A stretch of 64,000 nt of DNA from UBA4479 sp963974935 (GCA_963974935.1 CAXBEV010000006.1:118633-182632); one strand, 5' to 3'. Counted from the stretch's first letter, positions 42,694-51,822 are shown. Made by a program: numbers and translations. The notes: generated by a model from the sequence alone, not told the origin.

Positions 42694-43076
42694 GATATCA
42701 CCAAACGTGTGAGCGTAAGCCCGAGCCACAACGCTGCGATGCTGGCGATCACGGACACGGCGACATATGCAAATGCAGCCCCAACCTCACCGCGGTTCAT
42801 CAGCGTCAGCACATCTAGCGAAAACGTCGAGAACGTGGTGAACGCACCCAGCACGCCGACGACGATCATGGCGCGGAGTTCCGGGCTCGGCGACCAAACC
42901 AGCGCCGACGCCTCAACCATGGCGCCCAAGATGAACGAGCCCAAAATATTCACGGTGATGGTCCCAAATGGAAAGCCGTGCCCGAACATCGTGCCTACGG
43001 CGGACATCACGGCAAAGCGCCCGACCGCGCCGACGGCGCCACCCATGGCCACAAAAAGTAAAGTCGAGGCGTTCAC
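42690..43076 (-). CDS. crcB: Fluoride channel CrcB (Fluc)
   Basis: 128 residues, four membrane helices. GGAVGAVGRFAVMS and the pore signature GVLGAFTTFSTFS, with GTITVNILGSFILG, identify the Fluc family that exports F-. The GTG start overlaps the rarA stop (GTGA). No fluoride riboswitch is expected or seen inside this operon. Confidence 0.94.
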   Translation of the reverse strand: MNASTLLFVAMGGAVGAVGRFAVMSAVGTMFGHGFPFGTITVNILGSFILGAMVEASALVWSPSPELRAMIVVGVLGAFTTFSTFSLDVLTLMNRGEVGAAFAYVAVSVIASIAALWLGLTLTRLVIS

Positions 43077-44398
43077 GTGTCTGAGTCCTTTTCGGATTTT
43101 TTTGAAGCTGCGGTCTTCTTCTGACGCAGTGTATCCCAGTACTGCAGGCGTTTGGCAATCTCGCGCTCAAAACCCGTGTCTTTTGGACCGTACAGCTTTT
43201 GCCGACGCATACCGTCCGGAAAGTAATCCTGGCCGGAAAAACCGTCCTCCGCGTCATGATCATACGCATAGCCGGCGCCGTAGCCGATGTCTTTCATTAA
43301 TTTCGTCGGCGCATTCAAAATATGCTTCGGCGGCATCAACGAGCCGGTTTCCTTGGCCAGCCGCTTGGCCGCCGATTGCGCCCGATACGTCGCGTTCGAT
43401 TTCGGCGCGGTGCCCAGATAAATGATACACTGCACGATCGCCAGATCCCCTTCGGGCGAGCCCAAGCGCTCGTATGCCTCCCATGCTGCAATCGACTGCG
43501 TCAATGCGTTGGGGTCGGCCATGCCGATGTCTTCGGACGCAAACCGCACCAGCCGACGCGCGATGTAGCGTGGGTCCTCCCCGCCGGCCAGCATCCGCGA
43601 AAACCAATACAGCGCCGCATCGGTGTCTGAGCCCCTGAGCGACTTATGCAGCGCGGAAATCAGATTGTAGTGCGCTTCTTGGCCTTTGTCGTAAATCGGT
43701 TGGCGGCTTTGCACGGCAGCAGCCAACTGATCCGGCGTCATCGGCGCCGCATCTTTTGGGACCGCCATCAGTATATCGGCCATATTCAACAGATAGCGCC
43801 CGTCACCATCGGCCATGGCCCGCAACGCGATACGCGCGTCTGCGTCAACCGGCAGTGGACGACGCTCAGCCTCTTCGACTCTGCCCAACAAAAGCTCGAG
43901 CGCATCGTCATCCAAGCGCCTGAGCACCAACACCTGAGCCCGCGACAACAGCGCTGCATTGAGTTCGAATGAGGGGTTTTCCGTCGTCGCCCCCACCAAG
44001 ACCACGGTGCCGTCTTCGACGAACGGCAGGAAGCCGTCTTGCTGCACACGGTTAAAGCGGTGAATCTCGTCGACGAACAATAGCGTCCCTTGACCCATTT
44101 CCCGTCGGCGCTTCGCCTCTTCGACGGCTTTACGCACGTCTGCAACGCCCGAGAACACGGCTGAGAGCGGCGTAAAGGCCAAGGCGACCTCTTGCGCGAG
44201 TAGACGTGCAATCGTGGTCTTACCAGTCCCTGGTGGGCCCCAGAAGATAACCGACGCCAGCTTCCCCGACGCAATCATGCGCCGAAGCGGGCCTTCGGGG
44301 CCTAGAATATGATCTTGGCCGACCACAGCATCCAGATTTGTCGGACGCAATCGATCAGCAAGCGGACGCGGCGCATCGGCTTCGAACAAAGTGCTCAA
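43073..44398 (-). CDS. rarA: Replication-associated recombination protein RarA (MgsA)
   Basis: 441 residues, AAA+ clamp-loader-like ATPase acting at stalled forks. Walker A WGPPGTGKTTIARLLA, Walker B LLFVDEIHRFNRVQQD, sensor ATTENPSFELN, and the C-terminal MgsA domain with GYGAGYAYDHDAEDGF. Start is TTG at 44398 behind AAGGGA. Followed by crcB and the RluC-type gene with overlaps, a conserved alphaproteobacterial string. Confidence 0.94.
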   Translation of the reverse strand: MSTLFEADAPRPLADRLRPTNLDAVVGQDHILGPEGPLRRMIASGKLASVIFWGPPGTGKTTIARLLAQEVALAFTPLSAVFSGVADVRKAVEEAKRRREMGQGTLLFVDEIHRFNRVQQDGFLPFVEDGTVVLVGATTENPSFELNAALLSRAQVLVLRRLDDDALELLLGRVEEAERRPLPVDADARIALRAMADGDGRYLLNMADILMAVPKDAAPMTPDQLAAAVQSRQPIYDKGQEAHYNLISALHKSLRGSDTDAALYWFSRMLAGGEDPRYIARRLVRFASEDIGMADPNALTQSIAAWEAYERLGSPEGDLAIVQCIIYLGTAPKSNATYRAQSAAKRLAKETGSLMPPKHILNAPTKLMKDIGYGAGYAYDHDAEDGFSGQDYFPDGMRRQKLYGPKDTGFEREIAKRLQYWDTLRQKKTAASKKSEKDSDT

Positions 44399-44445
44399 CG
44401 CACGGGTCCCTTATCCGTTGTTATCTGAGGCCGGCACGTGCCGGG

Positions 44446-45141
44446 TTAGCGTAAATGCGCAGCAAAAAATTCCGATGTGCGCTCGCGAGCCAACTGAGTG
44501 GCTTCCGGGTCGTAGTGCTCGCCCCCCTTCCGCGCGAACGCATGATCTTTGCCTTCATAGTCAAACAACGTCGCCATGCCGTTGCCGTCCAGGGCGGCAT
44601 GCACCTTGGCTTGATTTTCTTTCGGCACGAAACCGTCCTCAGTCGCGATATGCAGCAGTACGGGTGCCTTCAGCGGCTCAGACACATGCTCTTCGAGCAT
44701 CACACCGTAATAGCCGACAGCGGCGTCAGCCTTGGTGCGGGTTGCGGTCAGGAATGCCAAGCGACCGCCCAAGCAGAAGCCGACCGAACCGACTTTGCCG
44801 GTGCACGCATCCATACTGCGCAGGTGTTCGATGGTGGAATCTAAATCATCAACGCCTTTATCCAGATCAAAGCCGTTGAACAGTTCGAACGCACGCGCCC
44901 ATTCGGCCTCGGTTTGATCGGTGATTTGAATACCTGGCTCTTGCCGCCAGAACAGGTCCGGGCACAGCGCCACATAGCCCATGGATGCAATATCATCGGT
45001 AATTTCGCGCATCACCGCGTTGACGCCGAAGATCTCCTGAATGACCACCACGCCTGGACCGCTGCCGCCTTCGGGCAAGGCCAGATAGCCGGAAAACGTG
45101 CCGCCGTCTTTCGCTGAAATCGTGACGTCTTGACTGCTCAT
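44446..45141 (-). CDS. Dienelactone hydrolase family protein
   Basis: 231 residues, alpha/beta-hydrolase. The nucleophile Cys lies in VGSVGFCLGGRLAFL, the Asp in IATEDGFVP and the His in YEGKDHAFARKGG, the DLH triad. The natural substrate here is unknown; no aromatic ring-cleavage genes are present. It is 47 nt before rarA. Confidence 0.88.
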   Translation of the reverse strand: MSSQDVTISAKDGGTFSGYLALPEGGSGPGVVVIQEIFGVNAVMREITDDIASMGYVALCPDLFWRQEPGIQITDQTEAEWARAFELFNGFDLDKGVDDLDSTIEHLRSMDACTGKVGSVGFCLGGRLAFLTATRTKADAAVGYYGVMLEEHVSEPLKAPVLLHIATEDGFVPKENQAKVHAALDGNGMATLFDYEGKDHAFARKGGEHYDPEATQLARERTSEFFAAHLR

Positions 45142-45214
45142 GGCTGAAATCCTCTCCGCTAAATAGGTAAATGGAGTTTATCGTATCGCGCTGTATCGGC
45201 CAAGGGACGCCCCG

Positions 45215-46639
45215 TTAGCCTCTAAATATCATGTCGTAGGGTTTGCCGTCCCGCTCGACACGAATGCGCCATTCCGCACCGCCGTCTTTGACCGCATCGC
45301 CGATATCCGAAACTCGTGCCACGTCATGACCATTAATCTGCCTGACGATGTCGCCCGGATGGAACTTTAGCCGATCGGCAACGCCGCCCCTGCGGATTTT
45401 CAAGATAACCACGCCGCTGTTAAAGGGATTGAGATTGTGCCGCTCGGCAATCGCCGGCGACAGATTGGCGACCACGGCACCGGCTAAGGGATGGGCGCCC
45501 TTCAATTCCGTGAGTGCGGCTGCGGGTTTATTGGGCGGCGGCGTAAGATCCGTCGTTAACGCCAGTGTTTCTGCGCCTCGACGAATCCGGAGCACGGCTT
45601 GATCGCCGACCGGCAAGGTGGCGATACGATATGCTAACTCTTCGGGACTAAACACGTCATGACCGTTGACGGCCAAAATGATGTCGCCGGGCTTGAGCCC
45701 TGCAGCCCCTGCCGAGCCTTCCTCGTGTACTTGATTAACAATGACGCCTTGTGGCACCCGCATACCGATTGAGCTTGCGATATCAGACGTGACCTTTTGC
45801 CCGTAAGCGCCGAGCCACGGCCGTACCAAACGCCCGTCCGCCGTCATGCCGTTGACGACGGCGCGCACCATATTCGACGGCACCGCAAAGCCGATGCCGA
45901 GCGAGCCGCCGCTTTGCGAATAGATCGAGGTATTCACCCCGACCAAGCGCCCATCCATAGATACCAAAGCCCCCCCGGAATTGCCGGGGTTGATCGCGGC
46001 ATCGGTCTGAATAAACGATTTTAAAATCGTGTCGGTGGCGATGGTCCGCGCCACGGCGGAGACGATCCCACTGGTCACGGTTTGTCCGACGCCGAACGGG
46101 TTGCCGATGGCGAGCACCAAATCCCCGACTTTAACGTCGTCAGAATCCATCAACTCAAGCGCCGGCAACGCTTCGCCTTCGGCGTTGATCTTCAAGACAG
46201 CCAAATCGCTTTTATCGTCAGAGACCACCAACTCAGCCTCGAACTGACGCTGGTCAGAGAGCACGACGATGACCTTGTCCGCGCCCTCAATCACGTGTTC
46301 GTTGGTGACGATTAGCCCGTCCGAGCGCACGATCACACCGGAACCCAAGGTGTTCTGCCGCTCGCGCTTGCCCTTTTCGAGGGACAGACCAAAATCCCCG
46401 AAAAAACGGCGAAAAAACGGATCGTTAAAAAGCGGCGTGACCTGACGGTTGGTGATGATCTTACGGGTATAAATGTTGACCACCGCCGGTGCTGTTTTCT
46501 CCACCAACGGCGCGTACGACAATTGCACCTGCATATGGTTTTCCGGCACCTGACGCTGCTGCGCCCAAGCACTCGGCACCAAGATCAAGGTGAATAATAG
46601 AACACTGATAATTCGCTGCATAAACGTTAAATAAGCCAC
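45215..46639 (-). CDS. Do/DegP-family periplasmic serine protease
   Basis: 474 residues. Signal peptide IISVLLFTLILVPSAWA, trypsin-like domain with His in IVTNEHVIEGAD, Asp in KSDLAVLKI and Ser in INPGNSGGAL, then two PDZ domains (about 270-360 and 390-470). Acts in periplasmic protein quality control. GTG 46639 has GAGG 7 nt before it; ATG 46621 is an alternative giving a shorter n-region. In related genomes it normally follows rplQ directly; here an inserted module intervenes. Confidence 0.92.
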   Translation of the reverse strand: MAYLTFMQRIISVLLFTLILVPSAWAQQRQVPENHMQVQLSYAPLVEKTAPAVVNIYTRKIITNRQVTPLFNDPFFRRFFGDFGLSLEKGKRERQNTLGSGVIVRSDGLIVTNEHVIEGADKVIVVLSDQRQFEAELVVSDDKSDLAVLKINAEGEALPALELMDSDDVKVGDLVLAIGNPFGVGQTVTSGIVSAVARTIATDTILKSFIQTDAAINPGNSGGALVSMDGRLVGVNTSIYSQSGGSLGIGFAVPSNMVRAVVNGMTADGRLVRPWLGAYGQKVTSDIASSIGMRVPQGVIVNQVHEEGSAGAAGLKPGDIILAVNGHDVFSPEELAYRIATLPVGDQAVLRIRRGAETLALTTDLTPPPNKPAAALTELKGAHPLAGAVVANLSPAIAERHNLNPFNSGVVILKIRRGGVADRLKFHPGDIVRQINGHDVARVSDIGDAVKDGGAEWRIRVERDGKPYDMIFRG

Positions 46640-46667
46640 ACTACCGCCTCTGTCGATGCCCTAATCC

Positions 46668-46835
46668 GCAAAAGAAAGCCGGCGCCCTAAAGATCGGCGG
46701 CGCCTTTTGCATCAAGATCACGGTCGACGAGTTCAATCACGGCCATCGGCGCGTTGTCACCTTAGCGTTAGCCCGCTTTAAGAACCCACGCATAGCCGCC
46801 CGGGTGATCCGCATAACCGCTCAGGTCTGAACGTA
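46668..46835 (-). pseudogene. Decayed duplicate of the rplQ 3' end and its terminator
   Basis: Minus-strand translation gives HPGGYAWVLKAG, stop, R, stop, GDNAPMAVIELVDRD, DAKGAAD. This aligns with residues about 96-132 of the intact L17 (RPGGYTRVLKAGYRYGDNAPMAVIELVDRDPDAKGAAD). Both Tyr codons of GYRYG became TAA. The bases beyond it (CCGCAAAAGAAAGCCGGCGCC) match the start of the rplQ terminator at 49641-49660, with about 75 nt between missing. The 5' two thirds of L17 is absent. It lies in the 341-bp gap between the Do protease and the inserted histidine kinase; the rest of that gap shows nothing recognisable. Confidence 0.85.
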
Positions 46836-46980
46836 ACGTTATACCCTCAAGACATCGAGAGGTGGTCAGCGGACGCTCACCCGAAATTTCACAATTATTG
46901 ACTAATAGTGTGCCGATAGAAGATGACTTTTTAGCGGCTCATTTCGGCACAAATTGACCCGAAACAGACTTTAACAAAGA

Positions 46981-48444
46981 TCAGGTCACAGTCCTTTCGG
47001 GAGGAAAAGCCACGGTTACTATTGTCCCCACGCCTAACTCACTAGAAATACTTAAGATGCCCTGATGCCGCTTTGTCAGTTGTTCTGATATAAAGAGTCC
47101 TAATCCTGCGCCCTCTTTCTCGTGAACTGTGGCATCGGCAAGTTGTTCAAAGGGGTGGAGGACTTTCTCTATATTTTCTGGTGCAATACCAATTCCGGTA
47201 TCAATAACCTGTATTGATATTCCATTTTCATGCGTTTGAGCGGCTGTAAATGTAACTGCCCCACCTGCTAGGGTGAACTTAATCGCATTTTCCAATAAAT
47301 TGATAATAATTTGCTTTATCCTCATACGATCAGCGTAAATTTGCGGCAAATCAGAGGGTAATTCGTTCTTTAATAACACTTGCTTGCTAGAGGATTTCCC
47401 CAAGGCAAGATGAATACATTCATCTACAATGTCCTGTAATGAAACATTCTCTTCATCAAGGTTAAATTCTCCGGATTCAATTTTTGAGAGATCAAGAATT
47501 TCTGCAATGAGTCCCAATAGGTGTTCACCAGCACTATGAATTATAGCTACATATTCCTCATTCTTGGGGTGTCCCAGCGGTCCATATGTTTTGGTAGAAA
47601 GCATATGAGAAAAGCCAATGATGGCATTAAGTGGTGTACGTAATTCATGGCTCATATTTGCTAAAAAACTGCTTTTTGCTCGATTAGCATTTTCAGCCAA
47701 AATCAGGGCCTCGTGCAGTTCTTCTTTACTCGCCCTCAGTTGGCCTTCCACATGAGACCTAACCTCAACCATTTTTTGGAAAGTTGCGGCTAAGTCTTTG
47801 ATGTCTGGGTCACTTGTATTGGCGCCAACATAAGAAAACTTACCATCTCTAGAATATTTGGCGACTTGTTCCGTCAATATTTTCAGTGGCTTGCTCACAT
47901 GAAAACCGATGAATACTGAAGCGGCAATCCCCAACAATGTGACCAATAAAGCGATTGTCATTAACTCGTATCTGGCAAAGGCTAAGATGGAGTTGGTTTC
48001 TCTTTGATTAACACCGATATGAAGGTGGGCATCCATACCCTCAATGAGCGGGGCAATGAAATCATGGATTATTTCACCATCCATCAAATAACCAGATGAT
48101 GCTTCATGGTCCTCCGCTTGCATGTGTTTAATCAGCACTTTTGGAAACCCGTTATCGAAGGTATGAGTGAAGAGGTGTCCTTCAAAGTTTGTAATGAATA
48201 TATAACTGATAGCTTCTTCGTTGTTAACGATCCGACGCAGAAGGGCTCTGGTCTCAAGTTGATCGCTATCAATGATGTTTTGGGCAATGCTTTCGGCGAC
48301 GGCACGAACCAAAGTCCGTACCCACTCCACCTGTGATTCCTCGAGCTTGTCACGAAGCAAGACATCTTGGCTCCTTACGAGAAGGACACTCATGACGAGG
48401 GTTACCGATATCATGAGGAAGATGATTTTAGTCCGGAGCCTCAT
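46981..48444 (-). CDS. Membrane sensor histidine kinase paired with a PhnD-like binding protein
   Basis: 487 residues. Two membrane helices (about 5-23 and 160-181) enclose a periplasmic domain of about 135 residues (VRTLVRAVAESIA...YIFITNFEGHLF). A HAMP-like linker (182-235), HisKA with NMSHELRTPLNAIIGFSHM (His266), and an ATPase domain with NLLENAIKFT, DTGIGIAPENI and GAGLGLFISEQL follow. No receiver is fused. The ATG overlaps the stop of the binding-protein gene (ATGA). Codon use is clearly AT-richer than its neighbours, consistent with acquisition. No response regulator is adjacent. Confidence 0.88.
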   Translation of the reverse strand: MRLRTKIIFLMISVTLVMSVLLVRSQDVLLRDKLEESQVEWVRTLVRAVAESIAQNIIDSDQLETRALLRRIVNNEEAISYIFITNFEGHLFTHTFDNGFPKVLIKHMQAEDHEASSGYLMDGEIIHDFIAPLIEGMDAHLHIGVNQRETNSILAFARYELMTIALLVTLLGIAASVFIGFHVSKPLKILTEQVAKYSRDGKFSYVGANTSDPDIKDLAATFQKMVEVRSHVEGQLRASKEELHEALILAENANRAKSSFLANMSHELRTPLNAIIGFSHMLSTKTYGPLGHPKNEEYVAIIHSAGEHLLGLIAEILDLSKIESGEFNLDEENVSLQDIVDECIHLALGKSSSKQVLLKNELPSDLPQIYADRMRIKQIIINLLENAIKFTLAGGAVTFTAAQTHENGISIQVIDTGIGIAPENIEKVLHPFEQLADATVHEKEGAGLGLFISEQLTKRHQGILSISSELGVGTIVTVAFPPERTVT

Positions 48445-49436
48445 TGAGATAACGCTCCGTTTCGGGCCTTACCTTCCCCTCCAATTATCCCTAAATTTAC
48501 CAGCCAATTTTGAAGTTCTATATAATCGTGCCCTGTGCTAGCGCGAAAACCGTTCGGCATTTCTGTATTGTTCCAATGATAAAGAGCCTTCTTATCGCGA
48601 CCCAATGGATCAAAATCGACCAATGCTCGTCTGATTTTATCAATGATTTCCTTAGGCACATCTTTATTGGCGGCAATTCCACTGGAAGGATAATAATCAG
48701 ATAAATACAGTATCCTGACTTGTCCTTTTTGACTTAGGTTTTTAGCCATTGTGTCTTGCATGCCGCAGGCATCTGCCCTGCCTGTAACAACCGCATTCGC
48801 ACAATTGCGATGAGACCCAGTGTATTCGAATGCGGAAAGGTCCTCTAGAGATATGCCCCTTTTCTTCAACGCAATGCGGGGAATTAGGTGTCCCTGTGTC
48901 GAGGTCAAGGACCCAAATGCAAAACGCTTCCCCCTTATCTCATCAAGGCTTTGAATGGGGCTGTTCGATGCAACCACGATTGCGGACTGATATTCTGCTT
49001 TTCCAAGTTTATTGACGCCCCGGGCGATGGCTTGAACGGCATATCTTTCTTTAGCCCTAACGTAAGAAACGGCCCCAATTGCCGCGAAATGAACCCTACC
49101 TAACCCGACATCCTCAATAATAGATGAATCTTTTGAAGTAAATTTCAGCTTGAGTTTCAACCCTGTAGCACGTGACAAATAGTCAAGAAAGGGGAGGTAC
49201 TGTCGAGCATCCTCCAAAGGGCCAGACCTCAAGTCAAACCCAAAATAGAATACCTTATGGTCAGTTTTTTTGTCCTCAATTAAACGGTTGAGTTGTTCAA
49301 TGCCGATGATGTCATTGAGGTTTATTTCTTGGCGTTCGGCAGCAAATGCATGATCACCAAGAGGTAAAAAGACAGATACTACGAACCAAATCATTAGAAT
49401 TCTTATTCGATAAAAATCCCAATATTGGTGAATCAC
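48441..49436 (-). CDS. PhnD-like periplasmic substrate-binding protein
   Basis: 331 residues from GTG 49436, chosen because GGAGGGGG lies 8 nt before it; the frame stays open to 49511. Signal peptide IRILMIWFVVSVFLPLGDHA with an AFA-type cleavage site. The mature protein has the PhnD/type 2 periplasmic fold: YLSRATGLKLKLKF, DVGLGRVHFAAIGAVSYV, SPIQSLDEIRGKRFAFGSLTS, HRNCANAVVTGRADACGM. The family binds phosphonate, phosphite or related anions. No ABC permease or ATPase is nearby, so it probably presents ligand to the coupled kinase. AT-rich. Confidence 0.88.
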   Translation of the reverse strand: MIHQYWDFYRIRILMIWFVVSVFLPLGDHAFAAERQEINLNDIIGIEQLNRLIEDKKTDHKVFYFGFDLRSGPLEDARQYLPFLDYLSRATGLKLKLKFTSKDSSIIEDVGLGRVHFAAIGAVSYVRAKERYAVQAIARGVNKLGKAEYQSAIVVASNSPIQSLDEIRGKRFAFGSLTSTQGHLIPRIALKKRGISLEDLSAFEYTGSHRNCANAVVTGRADACGMQDTMAKNLSQKGQVRILYLSDYYPSSGIAANKDVPKEIIDKIRRALVDFDPLGRDKKALYHWNNTEMPNGFRASTGHDYIELQNWLVNLGIIGGEGKARNGALSQ

Positions 49437-49639
49437 AGCATAGTCCCCCTCCCTGCAGAAAAACTTGACGCGAGAACCGAACAGGATACCAACATTCTGG
49501 ACTTTTGTCATTTACACAAAAGAGTAGTCTGGATTTGGCCCTTAGCCGAGCATAAATTATCACGCTCATAATGACCGTTACCGTTTTACAAACCGGACGT
49601 TTGCTCAAGTCCAGGGTGACGCTGGATTTGCATCATCAT

Positions 49640-49673
49640 ACCGCAAAACAAAACGGCGCCCGAAAGGGCGCCG
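49640..49673 (-). terminator. Rho-independent terminator of the ribosomal block
   Basis: Perfect 8-bp stem CGGCGCCC/GGGCGCCG with a TTTC loop; on the minus strand it is followed by TTTTGTTTTG. It lies about 30 nt beyond the rplQ stop and ends the alpha operon. Confidence 0.9.
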
Positions 49674-49702
49674 CTTCACAAATACGTTTTGCCGCTAGGC
49701 TT

Positions 49703-50131
49703 TTATGTCTCGGCGTCATCCATCTCAGCTTCCGCTTCGACGCGGGCACGGTCGGCGGCGCCTTTTGCATCGGGATCACGATCGACGAGTTCAATCACGG
49801 CCATCGGCGCGTTGTCACCATAGCGGTAGCCGGCTTTGAGGACGCGGGTGTAGCCGCCCGGACGGTCCTTGTAACGCTCGGCCAAGGTCGAGAACAACTT
49901 GGCGACGATCGCATCATCGCGCAGGAACGAAAATGCGCGGCGACGGTCATGCAGGCCACCCTTTTTGGCGAGCGAGATCATGCGGTCAGCAAAGCGACGC
50001 AATTCTTTCGCTTTCGGCAGCGTAGTTTTGATCTGTTCGTGGCTCAACAACGACACCGTCATGTTGACGAACATGGCTTTACGGTGTGTGGACGTGCGGT
50101 TCAGCTTACGGTAACCACTGGCGTGTCTCAT
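49703..50131 (-). CDS. rplQ: 50S ribosomal protein L17
   Basis: 142 residues. Starts MRHASGYRKLNRTSTHRKAM, full L17 core, plus an acidic tail DRARVEAEAEMDDAET beyond the bacterial core. Lines the peptide exit tunnel. Last gene of the alpha operon, with AGGAG before the ATG. A degraded copy of its 3' part is at 46668-46835. Confidence 0.97.
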   Translation of the reverse strand: MRHASGYRKLNRTSTHRKAMFVNMTVSLLSHEQIKTTLPKAKELRRFADRMISLAKKGGLHDRRRAFSFLRDDAIVAKLFSTLAERYKDRPGGYTRVLKAGYRYGDNAPMAVIELVDRDPDAKGAADRARVEAEAEMDDAET

Positions 50132-50242
50132 ATCTTAGGCTCCTTCATCATTGCCCACGCGTGCCATTTTACCCGCGGGCTTGTTACTTGGTTCTTGCGG
50201 GCGGCGACATCATGCCACCGCCCGAATTCATTTTCCCGATGA

Positions 50243-51259
50243 TCAGAATGGATCTTCGAGTTTCTTGGCCATTTCTTCAATGTTTTCCGGCGGCCATTCG
50301 GAGATTTCCATGCCCAAGTGCAGGCCCATCTGCGACAGCACTTCCTTGATCTCGTTCAAGGACTTACGGCCGAAGTTCGGGGTCCGCAGCATGTCGGCTT
50401 CGGTCTTTTGAACCAGGTCACCGATGTAGATGATGTTGTCGTTCTTGAGGCAGTTGGCGGAACGCACCGACAACTCCAACTCGTCAACTTTGCGCAACAA
50501 GTTACGGTTGAACGGCAACTCGTCACGGCCTTCGTCGATGATTTCGCGCGACGGCTCTTCGAAGTTGATGAACAACTGCAGCTGATCTTGCAGGATTCGT
50601 GCGGCCAAAGCGACCGCATCGTCCGGCGTCACGGCACCGTTGGTGGTGACGTCCAAGAACAGCTTATCGAAGTCGGTGTCTTGACCAACGCGGGTGTTTT
50701 CCACCTTGTACGACACTTTGCGCACGGGCGAGAACACGGCATCAATCGGAATCAGGCCAATCGGGCTGTCGTCTGGGCGGTTTTGCGATGCAGGCACATA
50801 GCCTTTACCACCTTCGACGATGAACTCCATGCTCAACGTCGCGCCTTTGTCCAGGTGACAAATCACCAGATCAGGATCCATGATTTCAATGTCTGCGCCG
50901 GTGTCAATTTGACGCGCAGTCACTTCGCCGGGCCCTTCGGCCTTGAGGACCATGCGTTTGGGCCCTTCGGCATCCATACGCAAGCCCATCGACTTAATAT
51001 TCAAGACGATATCGGTTACGTCCTCACGGACACCAGCAATCGAAGAGAATTCGTGCAATACGCTATCGATTTGAATAGCGGTCACCGCAGCACCTTGCAG
51101 CGACGACAGCAATACGCGACGCAGTGCGTTGCCAAGGGTCAGACCGAAACCACGCTCAAGCGGTTCGGCGACGACACTTGCCTGACGCGACGGATCGCCA
51201 CCTGGCTGAATATCGAGTTTCGACGGTTTAATGAGTTCTTGCCAATTCTTCTGAAGCAC
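50243..51259 (-). CDS. rpoA: RNA polymerase alpha subunit
   Basis: 338 residues. N-terminal assembly domain with EPLERGFGLTLGNALRRVLLSSL, C-terminal domain with RSANCLKNDNIIYIGDLVQ and NFGRKSLNEIKEVL for UP-element and activator contact. Start is GTG 51259 giving MLQKNWQELIKP, the usual alphaproteobacterial N-terminus, with GAGG upstream. Confidence 0.98.
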   Translation of the reverse strand: MLQKNWQELIKPSKLDIQPGGDPSRQASVVAEPLERGFGLTLGNALRRVLLSSLQGAAVTAIQIDSVLHEFSSIAGVREDVTDIVLNIKSMGLRMDAEGPKRMVLKAEGPGEVTARQIDTGADIEIMDPDLVICHLDKGATLSMEFIVEGGKGYVPASQNRPDDSPIGLIPIDAVFSPVRKVSYKVENTRVGQDTDFDKLFLDVTTNGAVTPDDAVALAARILQDQLQLFINFEEPSREIIDEGRDELPFNRNLLRKVDELELSVRSANCLKNDNIIYIGDLVQKTEADMLRTPNFGRKSLNEIKEVLSQMGLHLGMEISEWPPENIEEMAKKLEDPF

Positions 51260-51382
51260 TTCCGGAACCTCGCGCTCACAAAGTTAGACGGCGCCTCTGC
51301 TTTGCGCAGGACGTCGCCTTGATACGTACCCGGGACGTGAGTGCATGCTTAAGTCATACATCAACTGCCCCGCTCGACTGTC

Positions 51383-51404
51383 GCCCGGTCCGCAATTACC
51401 GGGC
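51383..51404 (-). promoter_or_regulatory. Hairpin in the rpsK-rpoA gap
   Basis: A 7-bp stem GCCCGGT/ACCGGGC with an 8-nt loop in the 155-bp gap between rpsK and rpoA. No T-tract follows it. It may be an attenuator, RNA processing site or part of an rpoA-specific leader. Weak evidence. Confidence 0.3.
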
Positions 51405-51414
51405 TTGTTGGGTT

Positions 51415-51810
51415 TTAAACCCGACGACGCTTCCGCGGACGGCACCCGTTGTGCGGGATCGGGGTCACATCACGAATAGCGGTGATGTTGAAACCGACCG
51501 ACTGCAACGCACGAAGCGCTGATTCGCGACCGGAACCCGGCCCCTTAACCTCAACTTCGAGAGTTTTCATGCCGTGTTCCATCGCCGCTTTACCGACGAC
51601 TTCACCGGCAACCTGTGCCGCATATGGAGTCGATTTGCGCGACCCCTTAAAGCCTTGCGCACCTGCCGAAGACCAAGCAATCGTGTTGCCCTGGGCATCG
51701 GTGATGGTGATGATGGTGTTGTTGAACGTCGAATTGACGTGCGCGGTACCTGCCGCAATATTTTTCCGCTCGCGGCGGCGAGTACGCGTCGCTGTTGCTG
51801 CTTTGGCCAT
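51415..51810 (-). CDS. rpsK: 30S ribosomal protein S11
   Basis: 131 residues. HVNSTFNNTIITITDAQGNTI and the conserved end DVTPIPHNGCRPRKRRRV. Platform protein of the small subunit, binding near the 690 and 790 loops of 16S rRNA. It follows rpsM by 12 nt. Confidence 0.98.
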   Translation of the reverse strand: MAKAATATRTRRRERKNIAAGTAHVNSTFNNTIITITDAQGNTIAWSSAGAQGFKGSRKSTPYAAQVAGEVVGKAAMEHGMKTLEVEVKGPGSGRESALRALQSVGFNITAIRDVTPIPHNGCRPRKRRRV

Positions 51811-51822
51811 GATAATTCGCCC

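Noticed and set aside
42235..43425. 396-codon plus-strand ORF across the RluC-type gene and crcB
   Set aside because: Low-complexity Thr/Pro/Ala composition opposite two certain genes.
48441..49436. Phosphonate uptake operon
   Set aside because: Only the binding protein is present; no ATPase, permease or C-P lyase genes are adjacent.
46640..49640. Insertion sequence or integrative element with its own mobility genes
   Set aside because: No transposase, integrase or terminal inverted repeats could be seen; only the duplicated rplQ tail supports an insertion.
50318..51322. 334-codon plus-strand ORF opposite rpoA
   Set aside because: Antisense shadow of a conserved gene.
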